Assembly (NCBI RefSeq): GCF_014694455.1
Contig: NZ_JAAUWT010000019.1
Span: 1-64,000, forward strand
Direction of reading: 5' to 3'
Origin: Vibrio sp. S9_S30
GTDB lineage: Bacteria > Pseudomonadota > Gammaproteobacteria > Enterobacterales > Vibrionaceae
Length of the DNA: 64,000 nt
Shown here one piece after another: positions 43,574 to 53,163 of this stretch. A program made the position numbers and the translations under genes. The notes beneath the pieces are model-generated. The model was not told the DNA's origin. It saw only the letters and a program-made list of their open reading frames with translations, and ran no database searches. The first letter of the stretch is position 1. The number at the start of each line of letters is the position of its first letter.

Positions 43574-44446
43574 TTACCAGCCAGTCACTTCACGAAGTGC
43601 TTTACCGATTTCAGCGAGAGACTTCGTCGTCTTCACGCCAGCGGCTTCTAACGCTGCAAATTTGTCTTCCGCAGTACCTTTACCACCAGAGATGATTGCA
43701 CCTGCGTGCCCCATACGCTTACCAGGAGGAGCCGTGACACCTGCGATGTAAGAAACCACTGGTTTGGTTACGTTCTCTTTGATGAACGCTGCCGCTTCTT
43801 CTTCCGCTGTTCCGCCGATCTCACCGATCATAACGATAGCTTCTGTTTCTGGATCTTCTTGGAATAACTTCAGAATATCAATGAAGTTTGATCCTGGAAT
43901 TGGGTCACCGCCAATACCGACACAAGTCGACTGACCAAAACCTTCGTCCGTCGTTTGTTTAACAGCTTCATAAGTTAGCGTACCTGAACGCGATACGATA
44001 CCCACTTTACCTTTCTTGTGGATGTGACCCGGCATAATACCAATCTTACACTCATCCGGCGTAATCACGCCTGGACAGTTAGGACCGATCATGCGAACGC
44101 CTGTTTCTTCTAACTTCACTTTCACATCAATCATATCCGTTGTCGGAATGCCTTCTGTGATAGTAACGATAAGTTCAATACCAGCATCGATCGCTTCTAG
44201 AATCGCATCTTTACAGAATGGAGCGGGTACGTAGATAACGGTAGCAGTTGCGCCCGTCGCTTCTACTGCTTCACGGACAGTATTAAACACCGGTAGACCG
44301 AGATGAGTTTGACCGCCTTTACCAGGAGAAACACCACCAACCATTTGCGTGCCGTAAGCAATCGCTTGGTCGGAGTGGAATGTACCCTGACCACCAGTGA
44401 AGCCCTGACAGATTACTTTGGTGTCTTTGTTAATTAGTACAGACAT
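43574..44446 (-). CDS. sucD: Succinyl-CoA synthetase alpha subunit
   Basis: Converts succinyl-CoA to succinate with nucleoside triphosphate formation in the TCA cycle, as the alpha subunit of the SucCD complex. 290 residues (E. coli 289). CoA-binding Rossmann part with CQGFTGGQGTFHSDQAIAYG at about residues 13-32, MIGPNCPGVI near 118-127, and the phosphohistidine loop RMGHAGAIISGGKGTAE near residues 243-259. Its ATG overlaps the sucC TAA by one base (TAATG). Last gene of the cluster, followed by a strong terminator. Confidence 0.97.
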   Translation of the reverse strand: MSVLINKDTKVICQGFTGGQGTFHSDQAIAYGTQMVGGVSPGKGGQTHLGLPVFNTVREAVEATGATATVIYVPAPFCKDAILEAIDAGIELIVTITEGIPTTDMIDVKVKLEETGVRMIGPNCPGVITPDECKIGIMPGHIHKKGKVGIVSRSGTLTYEAVKQTTDEGFGQSTCVGIGGDPIPGSNFIDILKLFQEDPETEAIVMIGEIGGTAEEEAAAFIKENVTKPVVSYIAGVTAPPGKRMGHAGAIISGGKGTAEDKFAALEAAGVKTTKSLAEIGKALREVTGW

Positions 44447-45612
44447 TATTTAGCCTCCGCAGCAGCAACAACTTTCTGAGCAGCATCTGATAACGACTCA
44501 GCAGCAATGATATCAACATCAGAATTAGCAAGCACTTCACGACCGAGATCGGCGTTAGTACCTTCAAGACGAACAATAACTGGGACGGTTACGCCCACTT
44601 CTTTCACTGCACCGATAATACCTTCAGCAATCATGTCACAGCGAACAATACCCCCGAAGATGTTTACAAGAACCGCTTTCACATTGTCATCAGAAAGAAT
44701 GATTTTGAATGCTTCTGCTACGCGCTCTTTTGTTGCGCCGCCACCTACATCTAGGAAGTTAGCAGGCTTACCGCCATGCAGGTTGACGATGTCCATTGTC
44801 CCCATAGCGAGACCTGCACCGTTAACCATACAGCCAACGTTACCATCCAGTGCTACGTAGTTCAGTTCCCACTGTGCAGCGTGCGCTTCACGCTCATCTT
44901 CTTGAGATGGATCGTGCATTTCGCGAAGCTTAGGCTGACGGTACATCGCGTTTGAATCGATGTTGATTTTACCATCTAGGCATAAAAGGTTGCCTTCCCC
45001 TGTCACAACAAGAGGGTTAATTTCTAGAAGAGCCAGATCATACTGAGAGAACATGTTGCCAAGACCCATAAAGATCTTAACAAATTGTTTGATTTGATCG
45101 CCAGCGAGACCAAGTTTGAACGCCAGTTCACGACCTTGGTATGCTTGAGGACCAACGAGTGGGTCGATTGCCGCTTTATGGATCAACTCTGGTGTTTCTT
45201 CAGCAATTTTCTCAATGTCCACACCGCCTTCTGTTGAGGCCATGAATACAATTTTACGGCTTGCACGGTCAACAACGGCACCTAGGTACAGCTCATTAGC
45301 AATATTCGATGCTTCTTCGACTAGGATTTTCGTAACTGGCTGACCGTTAGCGTCTGTTTGGTAAGTAACAAGGTTTTTACCTAGCCACTTTTGTGCAAAC
45401 TCTTTTACACCTTCTTTGGTATCGTGCAGTTCAACGCCGCCCGCTTTACCGCGACCACCAGCGTGTACCTGACATTTGACGACTTTCTTCGCTGTACTGA
45501 TGCGACCAGCAGCTTCAAAAGCTTCTTGTGCTGTATCACATGCGAAACCTTCTGGTACAGGCAAACCGAATTCTGCAAACAGCTGTTTGGCTTGGTATTC
45601 ATGCAAATTCAT
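44446..45612 (-). CDS. sucC: Succinyl-CoA synthetase beta subunit
   Basis: Carries the ATP-grasp nucleotide site and part of the CoA site of succinyl-CoA synthetase. 388 residues, the same as E. coli. MNLHEYQAKQLFAEFGLPVP opens the ATP-grasp fold, KCQVHAGGRGKAGGV is at about residues 46-60, the LEINPLVVTGEGNLLCLDGKI region near 195-215, and NIFGGIVRCDMIA near 320. It is coupled to sucD by a 1-base overlap and separated from sucB by a 175-nt gap with two hairpins. Confidence 0.97.
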   Translation of the reverse strand: MNLHEYQAKQLFAEFGLPVPEGFACDTAQEAFEAAGRISTAKKVVKCQVHAGGRGKAGGVELHDTKEGVKEFAQKWLGKNLVTYQTDANGQPVTKILVEEASNIANELYLGAVVDRASRKIVFMASTEGGVDIEKIAEETPELIHKAAIDPLVGPQAYQGRELAFKLGLAGDQIKQFVKIFMGLGNMFSQYDLALLEINPLVVTGEGNLLCLDGKINIDSNAMYRQPKLREMHDPSQEDEREAHAAQWELNYVALDGNVGCMVNGAGLAMGTMDIVNLHGGKPANFLDVGGGATKERVAEAFKIILSDDNVKAVLVNIFGGIVRCDMIAEGIIGAVKEVGVTVPVIVRLEGTNADLGREVLANSDVDIIAAESLSDAAQKVVAAAEAK

Positions 45613-45716
45613 TGTGTTATTCCGTTTGTTTATCCCTCTGGGGATTTATTATTTCCATCGACGCGTTATCACTTCTGATAGACGACGCACGTATGTAGGG
45701 GTTTAGTCTTGAGCAC

Positions 45717-45762
45717 GCGAGACGATCTCGCAACAAAGAGCCAGACACTAAGAGCCTGGCTC
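45717..45762. promoter_or_regulatory. Two hairpins in the sucB-sucC gap
   Basis: GCGAGA-CGA-TCTCGC (45717-45731) and GAGCCAG/CTGGCTC (45738-45762, 11-nt loop). On the minus strand the second is followed only by TTTGTTG, so it looks like a partial terminator or processing site between sucAB and sucCD. Confidence 0.55.
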
Positions 45763-45787
45763 AATTTTTATGCTTTTGCTTAGCGGA

Positions 45788-46996
45788 CTATACGTCTAAC
45801 AATAGACGAGCTGGGTCTTCTAGCAACTCTTTAATCGTTACTAAGAAACCAACCGACTCACGACCATCAATCAAACGGTGATCGTAAGAAAGAGCCAAGT
45901 ACATCATCGGAAGAATCTCGACCTTGCCATCAACCGCCATTGGACGATCTTGAATCTTATGCATACCAAGAATCGCTGATTGAGGCGGGTTGATGATAGG
46001 GGTAGACATCAATGAACCGAATACACCACCGTTAGTGATGGTAAAGTTCCCCCCCATTAGCTCATCAACGGTTAGCTTGCCATCACGACCTTTGATTGCC
46101 AACTCCTTGATGCCCTTTTCAATTTCAGCAAAACCCAACGTATCACAATCTTTCAATACTGGTGTAACCAAACCGCGTGGCGTCGAAACCGCCATGCTGA
46201 TATCGAAATAGTTGTGATAGACAATATCATCACCATCAATCGATGCATTCACTTCTGGGTAACGCTTCAATGCTTCTGTCACGGCTTTCACGTAGAAAGA
46301 CATGAACCCTAAACGTGTCCCGTGGCGCTCTTCAAACTGGTCCTTGTATTGCTTACGAAGATCCATGATAGGCTTCATGTTCACTTCATTAAACGTGGTC
46401 AGCATTGCTGTGCTGTTTTTCGCTTCAAGAAGACGCTTCGCGACCGTTTTACGCAGACGCGTCATTGGCACGCGCTTCTGAGTACGAGCGGCGGCAGGTG
46501 CTTCAATTTCTGGCTGCTCAGCGGCGGCAGGGGCAGATTTCGCGGCGGCTAGGTGCGCATCAATATCTTCACGTGTGATACGACCACCAACACCTGTTCC
46601 TTTCACTTGGCTTGCTTCAAGGTTGTGCTCTGCAAGTAAACGGCGAACCGCTGGGCTTAACGCATCGTTAGATTCTTCAACCAAAGAAGCCTTATGGCGT
46701 TTGTCTGGAGAAGCTTCAGTACCATCCGTACGATCAGCTGTTGGTTCACCAGCGACAGCGCCAGGTTTCAATTTTGCAAGAACTTGGCGACCCAGTACTG
46801 TGGCACCTTCTTCTTCAAGGATAGCTTCCAGTACACCGGCCTCAGGAGCTGGTACTTCCAGTACCACTTTATCTGTCTCAATATCAACAATGACTTCGTC
46901 ACGCTCGATTGCATCGCCTGGTTTCTTATGCCACGTTGCAACTGTCGCATCCGCTACAGATTCAGGTAAGTCTGGAACCAGAATTTCAATTGTCAT
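45788..46996 (-). CDS. sucB: Dihydrolipoamide succinyltransferase (E2 of 2-oxoglutarate dehydrogenase)
   Basis: Core of the 2-oxoglutarate dehydrogenase complex; transfers succinyl from lipoamide to CoA. 402 residues (E. coli 405). The single lipoyl domain has IETDKVVLEVPAPEAGVLEA with lipoyl Lys near residue 43. A hinge leads to the E3/E1-binding domain (AVRRLLAEHNLEASQVKGTG at about 117-136), an Ala-rich linker, and the catalytic domain ending with LSYDHRLIDGRESVGFL, carrying the HRxxDG active site near residue 373. It follows sucA by 28 nt. Confidence 0.97.
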   Translation of the reverse strand: MTIEILVPDLPESVADATVATWHKKPGDAIERDEVIVDIETDKVVLEVPAPEAGVLEAILEEEGATVLGRQVLAKLKPGAVAGEPTADRTDGTEASPDKRHKASLVEESNDALSPAVRRLLAEHNLEASQVKGTGVGGRITREDIDAHLAAAKSAPAAAEQPEIEAPAAARTQKRVPMTRLRKTVAKRLLEAKNSTAMLTTFNEVNMKPIMDLRKQYKDQFEERHGTRLGFMSFYVKAVTEALKRYPEVNASIDGDDIVYHNYFDISMAVSTPRGLVTPVLKDCDTLGFAEIEKGIKELAIKGRDGKLTVDELMGGNFTITNGGVFGSLMSTPIINPPQSAILGMHKIQDRPMAVDGKVEILPMMYLALSYDHRLIDGRESVGFLVTIKELLEDPARLLLDV

Positions 46997-47024
46997 GTCT
47001 GTTTCGTCCTTTTTCTTCTAGTTC

Positions 47025-49832
47025 TTAATCTAGGGTAAGTGCGTCGCTAATCAACGCTTTCTGTTGTTTCATGTGTACTGACATGTATCCAACTGCAGGT
47101 GATGCCGAAGCCGGACGACCTGCGTATTTCAAATCAGCACCAGCTGGAATCGCGGCACGGAAGTTATGTTGGCTAGAATACCAAGCACCTTGGTTTTGAG
47201 GTTCTTCCTGACACCAAACATAATCCACTGCATTTGTGTATTGCGCAATCGTAGCTTGTACTTCTTCCAACGGGAATGGGTACAACTGTTCAATACGAAT
47301 GATCGCCACATCATCTTGTTCGTTGTTGCGACGCTGCTCAAGTAGGTCGTAATAAACCTTGCCAGAACAAAAAACAACACGCTTAACTTTAGACGCTTCC
47401 AGTGTATCGATTTCACCAATCGCAGCTTGGAACGTACCCTCCGCCAACTCTTCTAAAGAAGACGTACAAAGCGGATGACGCAACAAAGACTTAGGCGACA
47501 TAACAATCAGTGGACGACGCATTGGACGTACCACTTGACGGCGGAGCATGTGATAAACCTGCGCAGGTGTAGAAGGCACAACAACTTGCATGTTTTGTTC
47601 AGCACACAATTGCAAGTAACGCTCCAAACGCGCCGAGGAGTGCTCTGGACCTTGACCTTCATAGCCGTGAGGCAGAAGCATCGTCAAACCACACAGACGA
47701 GCCCACTTTTGCTCTCCTGAAGAGATAAACTGGTCGATGACAACCTGCGCACCGTTCGCGAAATCACCAAACTGGGCTTCCCATAAGGTTAAACCACCTG
47801 GTTCTGCCGTCGCGTAACCGTACTCAAATGCCAACACCGCCTCTTCAGATAGAACTGAGTCAAAGACTTGGAAAGGTCCCTGTTTATCATGGATATTCGC
47901 TAATGGAACATAGGTGCTCGCATCCGTTTGGTTATGCAATACAGAATGACGGTGGAAGAAAGTACCACGCCCTGAATCTTGACCAGAAATACGAATGCGT
48001 TTGCCATCATCAACCAGAGTTGCGTACGCCAATGTTTCAGCCATACCCCAATCGAGTTGTTTCTCACCATTAATCATGGAGATACGATCGTTGTAAAGCT
48101 TATTGACACGACTATGCAGCTTGTGGCTTTCCGGATATTGGCACAAACGCTGCCCTAGTTCTTTCAAGCGCTTGATGTCGAAATTCGAATCCCAATCCGT
48201 ATCCCAATCGTGACCAATATAGGGTGACCAATCTACGGAATGCAATGCCATTGGGCGCCATTCTTTCACCACAACTTCACCGTGATCAAGTGCATCTCGG
48301 TACTCGTTCACTAACAGTGTCGCTGTTTCAATATCGAATTCACCGCGCTCTATGAGAACGTCTGCGTAAAGCTTACGAGGAGTTGGGTGCTTTTTGATTT
48401 TTTGATACATCAATGGTTGAGTCGCATTCGGCTCATCCGCTTCGTTGTGACCGTGACGACGGTAACAAACCAAATCAATCACAACATCACGTTTGAACGT
48501 ATTACGGTAATCAACAGCTAAGCGAGCAACAAAAGCCACAGCTTCAGGATCATCAGCGTTCACATGGAATATCGGCGCCTGTACCATCTTGGCAATATCG
48601 GTACAGTACATCGTTGATCGAGTATCACGAGGGTTCGACGTCGTAAAACCAACTTGGTTATTTACAACAATTCGTACCGTCCCCCCCACACAGAAACCGC
48701 GAGCTTGAGACATATTGAACGTTTCTTGAACAACGCCCTGTCCGGCTATAGCAGAGTCTCCATGAATGGTAATAGGCAGAACGCTGCTGCCATCTTTATC
48801 CCCAAGACGATCCTGACGAGCTCGAACCGAACCGATGACAACAGGGTTAACAATTTCTAGGTGAGACGGGTTAAATGCGAGCGCTAAGTGTACATCGCCA
48901 CCTGGCGTTGCAAAATCGGCAGAAAAGCCTTGGTGATATTTAACATCACCGGTACCCCAGGTTTCATCGTGTTTGCCCGCGAATTCATCGAACAAATCTT
49001 GTGGCTTCTTACCCAGTACGTTGACCAGCATATTCAAGCGACCACGGTGGGCCATGCCGATAACCACTTCTCGGATACCTTGAGAACCAGCACTACGAAT
49101 GATTTCCTTAGTCATAGGAATCATTGCATCGCCACCTTCTAGGGAGAAACGTTTCGCACCAGGGAATTTAGCCCCGAGATAACGCTCTAAGCCTTCTGCC
49201 GCAGTCAGTTCGTGAAGGAAGGTTTTTTTCTCTTCATGACTAAACGACACCTGACCAGACACAGATTCCAAACGCTGCTGAATCCAACGTTTTTGCTCTG
49301 TGTTTGTCATGTGCATATATTCGGCACCGACGGAGCCACAGTAAGTTTGCTTGAGGGCTTTATGAAGATCTCTCAACACCATCGTTTCTTGCCCGTTGGC
49401 AAAAGAACCTACGTTGAAAGTTTCATCTAAATCTTCTTCAGTGAGGGCATGGAAAGTAGGGTTCAGTTCAGCGACTGGATCTCTTTCCCAAAGACCAAGA
49501 GGGTCGAGGTTGGCAGCTTCATGCCCGCGGAAACGGTAGGCATTAATAAGCTGTAGTACTTTTACTTGTTTAGCATCGACATCGGGATCACTAACTTGGA
49601 CATTGTAATGCTTTGTTTCTTTCGCTAATCGACGGAAGTAATCACGGACACGAGAATGCGGTTGATCGACCGCGTCGGACTGCGTAGGCAACCCTTCAAA
49701 TACTCGTTTCCATTCCTCACTCACCAGATCGGGATCACTAAGATACAGTTCGTAGAGTTCTTCTACATAAGTTGCATTGGCGCCAGCCAAGTGTGAAGAC
49801 TCGAGCCATGCCTTCATCACGCCGTTGTGCAT
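47025..49832 (-). CDS. sucA: 2-oxoglutarate dehydrogenase E1 component
   Basis: Thiamine-diphosphate-dependent decarboxylase that commits 2-oxoglutarate to succinyl-CoA. 935 residues (E. coli 933). The N-terminal AWLESSHLAGANATYVEELY motif, GMAHRGRLNMLVNVLGK at about residues 258-274, GDSAIAGQGVVQET, and the CYRRHGHNEADEP thiamine-pyrophosphate motif are all in place. It is preceded by sdhB across a 104-nt gap with a hairpin, and followed by sucB. Confidence 0.97.
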   Translation of the reverse strand: MHNGVMKAWLESSHLAGANATYVEELYELYLSDPDLVSEEWKRVFEGLPTQSDAVDQPHSRVRDYFRRLAKETKHYNVQVSDPDVDAKQVKVLQLINAYRFRGHEAANLDPLGLWERDPVAELNPTFHALTEEDLDETFNVGSFANGQETMVLRDLHKALKQTYCGSVGAEYMHMTNTEQKRWIQQRLESVSGQVSFSHEEKKTFLHELTAAEGLERYLGAKFPGAKRFSLEGGDAMIPMTKEIIRSAGSQGIREVVIGMAHRGRLNMLVNVLGKKPQDLFDEFAGKHDETWGTGDVKYHQGFSADFATPGGDVHLALAFNPSHLEIVNPVVIGSVRARQDRLGDKDGSSVLPITIHGDSAIAGQGVVQETFNMSQARGFCVGGTVRIVVNNQVGFTTSNPRDTRSTMYCTDIAKMVQAPIFHVNADDPEAVAFVARLAVDYRNTFKRDVVIDLVCYRRHGHNEADEPNATQPLMYQKIKKHPTPRKLYADVLIERGEFDIETATLLVNEYRDALDHGEVVVKEWRPMALHSVDWSPYIGHDWDTDWDSNFDIKRLKELGQRLCQYPESHKLHSRVNKLYNDRISMINGEKQLDWGMAETLAYATLVDDGKRIRISGQDSGRGTFFHRHSVLHNQTDASTYVPLANIHDKQGPFQVFDSVLSEEAVLAFEYGYATAEPGGLTLWEAQFGDFANGAQVVIDQFISSGEQKWARLCGLTMLLPHGYEGQGPEHSSARLERYLQLCAEQNMQVVVPSTPAQVYHMLRRQVVRPMRRPLIVMSPKSLLRHPLCTSSLEELAEGTFQAAIGEIDTLEASKVKRVVFCSGKVYYDLLEQRRNNEQDDVAIIRIEQLYPFPLEEVQATIAQYTNAVDYVWCQEEPQNQGAWYSSQHNFRAAIPAGADLKYAGRPASASPAVGYMSVHMKQQKALISDALTLD

Positions 49833-49884
49833 ATTTTCCCTTAACCAGTAGGTTTCACGTTCGCATCGGTCTTATGCCGAGCTA

Positions 49885-49923
49885 TTAATAAAGCCGACCC
49901 AAAGGCTTTACATAAGGGTCGGC
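49885..49923 (-). terminator. Hairpin in the sdhB-sucA gap (attenuator-like)
   Basis: GCCGACCC (49893-49900) and GGGTCGGC (49916-49923) form a perfect 8-bp stem; on the minus strand TTTATTAATA follows. It lies 13 nt past the sdhB stop, so some transcripts may end here before sucA. Confidence 0.65.
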
Positions 49924-49936
49924 AATTTTGAATCCA

Positions 49937-50650
49937 TTAAACCGAACGATTCAATAACATGGTCTTGATATGACCAATCGCCTTCGTAGGATTTAATCCC
50001 TTAGGACAAACACTTACACAATTCATAATGCTATGGCAACGAAAAACGCTAAAAGCATCATCAAGATTAGATAAACGTTCGTCTGTAGCCGTATCACGGC
50101 TATCAATTAACCAACGGTAAGCAGCTAACAGACCTGCTGGACCGATAAACTTATCTGGGTTCCACCAAAATGATGGGCATGACGTCGTACAACATGCACA
50201 CATGATGCATTCATACAGACCGTCTAAATGAGCACGATCTTCCGGTAGCTGTAAGTTTTCACGCGACGGTGGCAAGTTACCATCCGAAATCAGGAACGGC
50301 TTCACTTTCGCGTAGTTGTCGTAGAATTGTGTCATATCAACAATCAAGTCTCGCACAACAGGCAAACCCGGTAACGGACGAATGATGATCGTATTTTTGT
50401 CCATTAAAGCAGAAAGAGGTGTGATACAAGCCAAGCCATTTTTCCCATTCATGTTCAGACCATCTGAACCACACACACCTTCTCGGCATGAACGTCTGAA
50501 TGAGATTGATGGGTCTTGCTCTTTCAGCAAGATGAGTGCATCAAGCACCATCATGTCTGAACCTTCTTCTACTTCAAGGACATAGTCCTTCATATAAGGC
50601 TTTTTATCTGTATCCGGATTGTAACGATAAAGAGAGAAATTCAGTTTCAT
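49937..50650 (-). CDS. sdhB: Succinate dehydrogenase iron-sulphur subunit
   Basis: Electron-transfer subunit of succinate dehydrogenase. 237 residues (E. coli 238). The [2Fe-2S] ligands are in SCREGVCGSDGLNMNG and GLACIT (about residues 54-77), and the [4Fe-4S]/[3Fe-4S] ligands in CIMCACCTTSCPSFWW and CHSIMNCVSVCPKGLNP. GGGAGG precedes the ATG at 50650. It follows sdhA by 15 nt. Confidence 0.97.
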   Translation of the reverse strand: MKLNFSLYRYNPDTDKKPYMKDYVLEVEEGSDMMVLDALILLKEQDPSISFRRSCREGVCGSDGLNMNGKNGLACITPLSALMDKNTIIIRPLPGLPVVRDLIVDMTQFYDNYAKVKPFLISDGNLPPSRENLQLPEDRAHLDGLYECIMCACCTTSCPSFWWNPDKFIGPAGLLAAYRWLIDSRDTATDERLSNLDDAFSVFRCHSIMNCVSVCPKGLNPTKAIGHIKTMLLNRSV

Positions 50651-50665
50651 TATATGTACCTCCCT

Positions 50666-52432
50666 TTAGTATGTACGTGCTTTTGGCGGAAATGCGTCAC
50701 GATGAACTGGATTCATGTTCACATCACGCTTAGTCATTGCTTCCGTTTCCGGATTGTAGATGGAGTGGCATAGCCAATTTTCATCATCACGATCAGGAAA
50801 ATCGAAGCGAGCATGTGCACCACGGCTTTCAGTACGATAGTTCGCTGCTACAGCTGTTGAGAACGCAGTTTCCATCAAGTTATCCAGCTCCAAACACTCA
50901 ATTCGTTCTGTATTAAACTCGGTTGACTTGTCAGCCAAGTGTGCGTCTTTCAAACGCTCACGAATCACTTTTAACTCTTCTAACCCGGTAGCCATTGCCT
51001 CACCTTCTCGGAATACCGAAAAGCTGTTCTGCATGCAGCTTTGAAGATCTTTACGGATTTGAGCTGGGTTTTCGCCACTTGTGCTGTTTTCCCAACGCAT
51101 GGTGCGAGATAAAGATTCTTCAATGTCGGATTCCGTTGCTGGGCGCGCTTCAACTTGTGCCGCCAATGTTTCGCCCAGATGCAGCCCCGTCGCACGACCG
51201 AACACAACTAAGTCTAGCAGTGAATTACCACCTAGGCGGTTGGCACCGTGTACAGATACAGATGCAATTTCACCACACGCAAATAAGCCTTGGATTTCCT
51301 GCTCACTTCCGTCAGCGTTTTGTTTAATTGCTTGACCCGACACCTGTGTTGGTATCCCCCCCATCATATAGTGACAAGTTGGGATAACTGGAATGGGTTC
51401 ATGGACAGGATCGACATGCGCAAACGTTCGGGAAAGTTCGCAAATACCAGGAAGACGAGATTCAAGGACTTCCTTACCGAGGTGGTCCATTTTAAGTTTG
51501 ATATGAGGTCCCCAAGGACCATCACAACCACGACCTTCACGGATCTCAATCATCATTGAACGCGCAACAACATCACGGCCAGCAAGGTCTTTCGCATTAG
51601 GTGCATAACGCTCCATAAAGCGCTCACCATCTTTATTAAGTAGGTAACCACCTTCACCACGGCAACCTTCGGTAACCAGTACGCCCGCTCCAGCGATGCC
51701 CGTTGGGTGGAACTGCCACATCTCCATGTCTTGCATTGGCACACCAGCACGAAGTGCCATACCAACACCATCACCTGTGTTGATGTGCGCATTGGTTGTC
51801 GATGCATAAATACGCCCTGCTCCTCCCGTCGCCAGTACGGTTGCTTTTGACTTGAAGTAGCACATTTCACCGGTTTCCATGCAAATCGCAGTACAACCTA
51901 GAATGACACCATCTTGGTTTTTCACCAAATCAAGAGCATACCATTCAGAGAAAATGGTGGTTTTGTGTTTGATGTTTTGTTGATACAACGTATGAAGTAG
52001 CGCATGACCTGTTCGGTCAGCCGCGGCGGCAGTACGAGCCGCTTGCTCGCCGCCAAACTCTTTGGATTGACCGCCAAATGGACGTTGATAAATGCTTCCG
52101 TTTTCAAAACGGGAGAAAGGTAACCCCATTTTCTCTAGTTCAATAACCGATTCTGGACCTGTTTTACACATGTACTCGATAGCATTCTGGTCTCCGATAT
52201 AATCGGAACCTTTTACCGTATCGTACATGTGCCATTGCCAATCATCTTTATGAGAGTTACCAAGAGCTACTGTAATACCGCCCTGAGCGGAAACGGTATG
52301 TGAACGAGTAGGAAATACTTTGGAAAGCAAAGCACATGTTAGGCCTTGCTCCGAAATTTGCAGAGCAGCACGCATGCCTGCACCGCCAGCACCGATTACA
52401 ACGGTATCAAATTCACGAACTGGAATAGTCAC
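50666..52432 (-). CDS. sdhA: Succinate dehydrogenase flavoprotein subunit
   Basis: Oxidises succinate to fumarate with covalently bound FAD. 588 residues, the E. coli length. The dinucleotide-binding VVIGAGGAGMRAALQ motif is at about residues 12-26, and FPTRSHTVSAQGG near 41-53 carries the FAD-linking His. The active-site region includes HPTGIAGAGVLVTEGCRGEGG, and the C-terminal SRGAHARFDFPDRDD is typical. It begins 1 nt after the sdhD stop. Confidence 0.97.
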   Translation of the reverse strand: MTIPVREFDTVVIGAGGAGMRAALQISEQGLTCALLSKVFPTRSHTVSAQGGITVALGNSHKDDWQWHMYDTVKGSDYIGDQNAIEYMCKTGPESVIELEKMGLPFSRFENGSIYQRPFGGQSKEFGGEQAARTAAAADRTGHALLHTLYQQNIKHKTTIFSEWYALDLVKNQDGVILGCTAICMETGEMCYFKSKATVLATGGAGRIYASTTNAHINTGDGVGMALRAGVPMQDMEMWQFHPTGIAGAGVLVTEGCRGEGGYLLNKDGERFMERYAPNAKDLAGRDVVARSMMIEIREGRGCDGPWGPHIKLKMDHLGKEVLESRLPGICELSRTFAHVDPVHEPIPVIPTCHYMMGGIPTQVSGQAIKQNADGSEQEIQGLFACGEIASVSVHGANRLGGNSLLDLVVFGRATGLHLGETLAAQVEARPATESDIEESLSRTMRWENSTSGENPAQIRKDLQSCMQNSFSVFREGEAMATGLEELKVIRERLKDAHLADKSTEFNTERIECLELDNLMETAFSTAVAANYRTESRGAHARFDFPDRDDENWLCHSIYNPETEAMTKRDVNMNPVHRDAFPPKARTY

Positions 52433-52777
52433 TTACACACCCCACAATACAAACAGGCCAGAGAAGAAATAGGCGATCAAAACGGCAATAATGGCGACTT
52501 GAATGACACCACGCAATAAGACGTGCTTGATGTAATCCGTTAAAACCTGCCACAAGCCAATCCATGCATGAACAAGCACACAAACTAATGCAAGCATAGT
52601 AAAGACTTTAGTAAACGTACCGCCAAAAAACGCGGTCCAAGACATGTAAGTAATTTCGTTGAAGGCACAGAAGCCAACAAGATAGATTGTGTATAGGGTT
52701 AATATGATCGCACTTGCGCGGATCAATAGAAAATCATGAACGCCATTGCGCCCTAGCGATGATACATGCTTTACCAT
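52433..52777 (-). CDS. sdhD: Succinate dehydrogenase membrane anchor subunit SdhD
   Basis: One of the two anchors that bind haem b and ubiquinone. 114 residues with three membrane helices (about 16-36, 50-74, 88-112). HAWIGLWQVLTDYIK supplies the haem-ligand His and the ubiquinone-site Tyr. The start overlaps sdhC by 7 nt. Confidence 0.95.
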   Translation of the reverse strand: MVKHVSSLGRNGVHDFLLIRASAIILTLYTIYLVGFCAFNEITYMSWTAFFGGTFTKVFTMLALVCVLVHAWIGLWQVLTDYIKHVLLRGVIQVAIIAVLIAYFFSGLFVLWGV

Positions 52778-53163
52778 ACCATTACCCCCGCAAGTAGCGA
52801 TAATACTGCTGTTACGACAAAAGAGACTTTTGCGCTCAACGTACCCGTATCTAACTCTTCAAAATACCCCATATCCATGAATAAGTGACGAATACCACCT
52901 ACTATATGATATGCGAGTGCAGTAAGAATACCCCAAAGGATGAACGACACGAAAAAGCCGTCAACGATATCAGCTGCTTTAGCGAATCCTAGGGGAGAAG
53001 AGAGGGAAATGGATAGTAACCAGAGTAAAATTCCAATTGCTACAAACGTAATAACACCTGAAATTCGATGCAGGATGGATGCGATTGCAGAAATTGGAAA
53101 GTGGACTGTCTGTAAATCTAAATTAACAGGTCTAGACTTTCTTTCTTTCACGGGCTTGCTCAC
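52771..53163 (-). CDS. sdhC: Succinate dehydrogenase cytochrome b556 subunit SdhC
   Basis: First gene of sdhCDAB; the other membrane anchor. 130 residues with three membrane helices. RPVNLDLQTVHFPISAIASI, then SILHRISGVITF near residues 30-41, and GIRHLFMDMGYFE near 90-102 contain the quinone-site and haem residues. The start is a GTG at 53163 with AAGGAG 5 nt upstream. An ArcA-like box lies about 60 nt upstream. Confidence 0.95.
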   Translation of the reverse strand: MSKPVKERKSRPVNLDLQTVHFPISAIASILHRISGVITFVAIGILLWLLSISLSSPLGFAKAADIVDGFFVSFILWGILTALAYHIVGGIRHLFMDMGYFEELDTGTLSAKVSFVVTAVLSLLAGVMVW

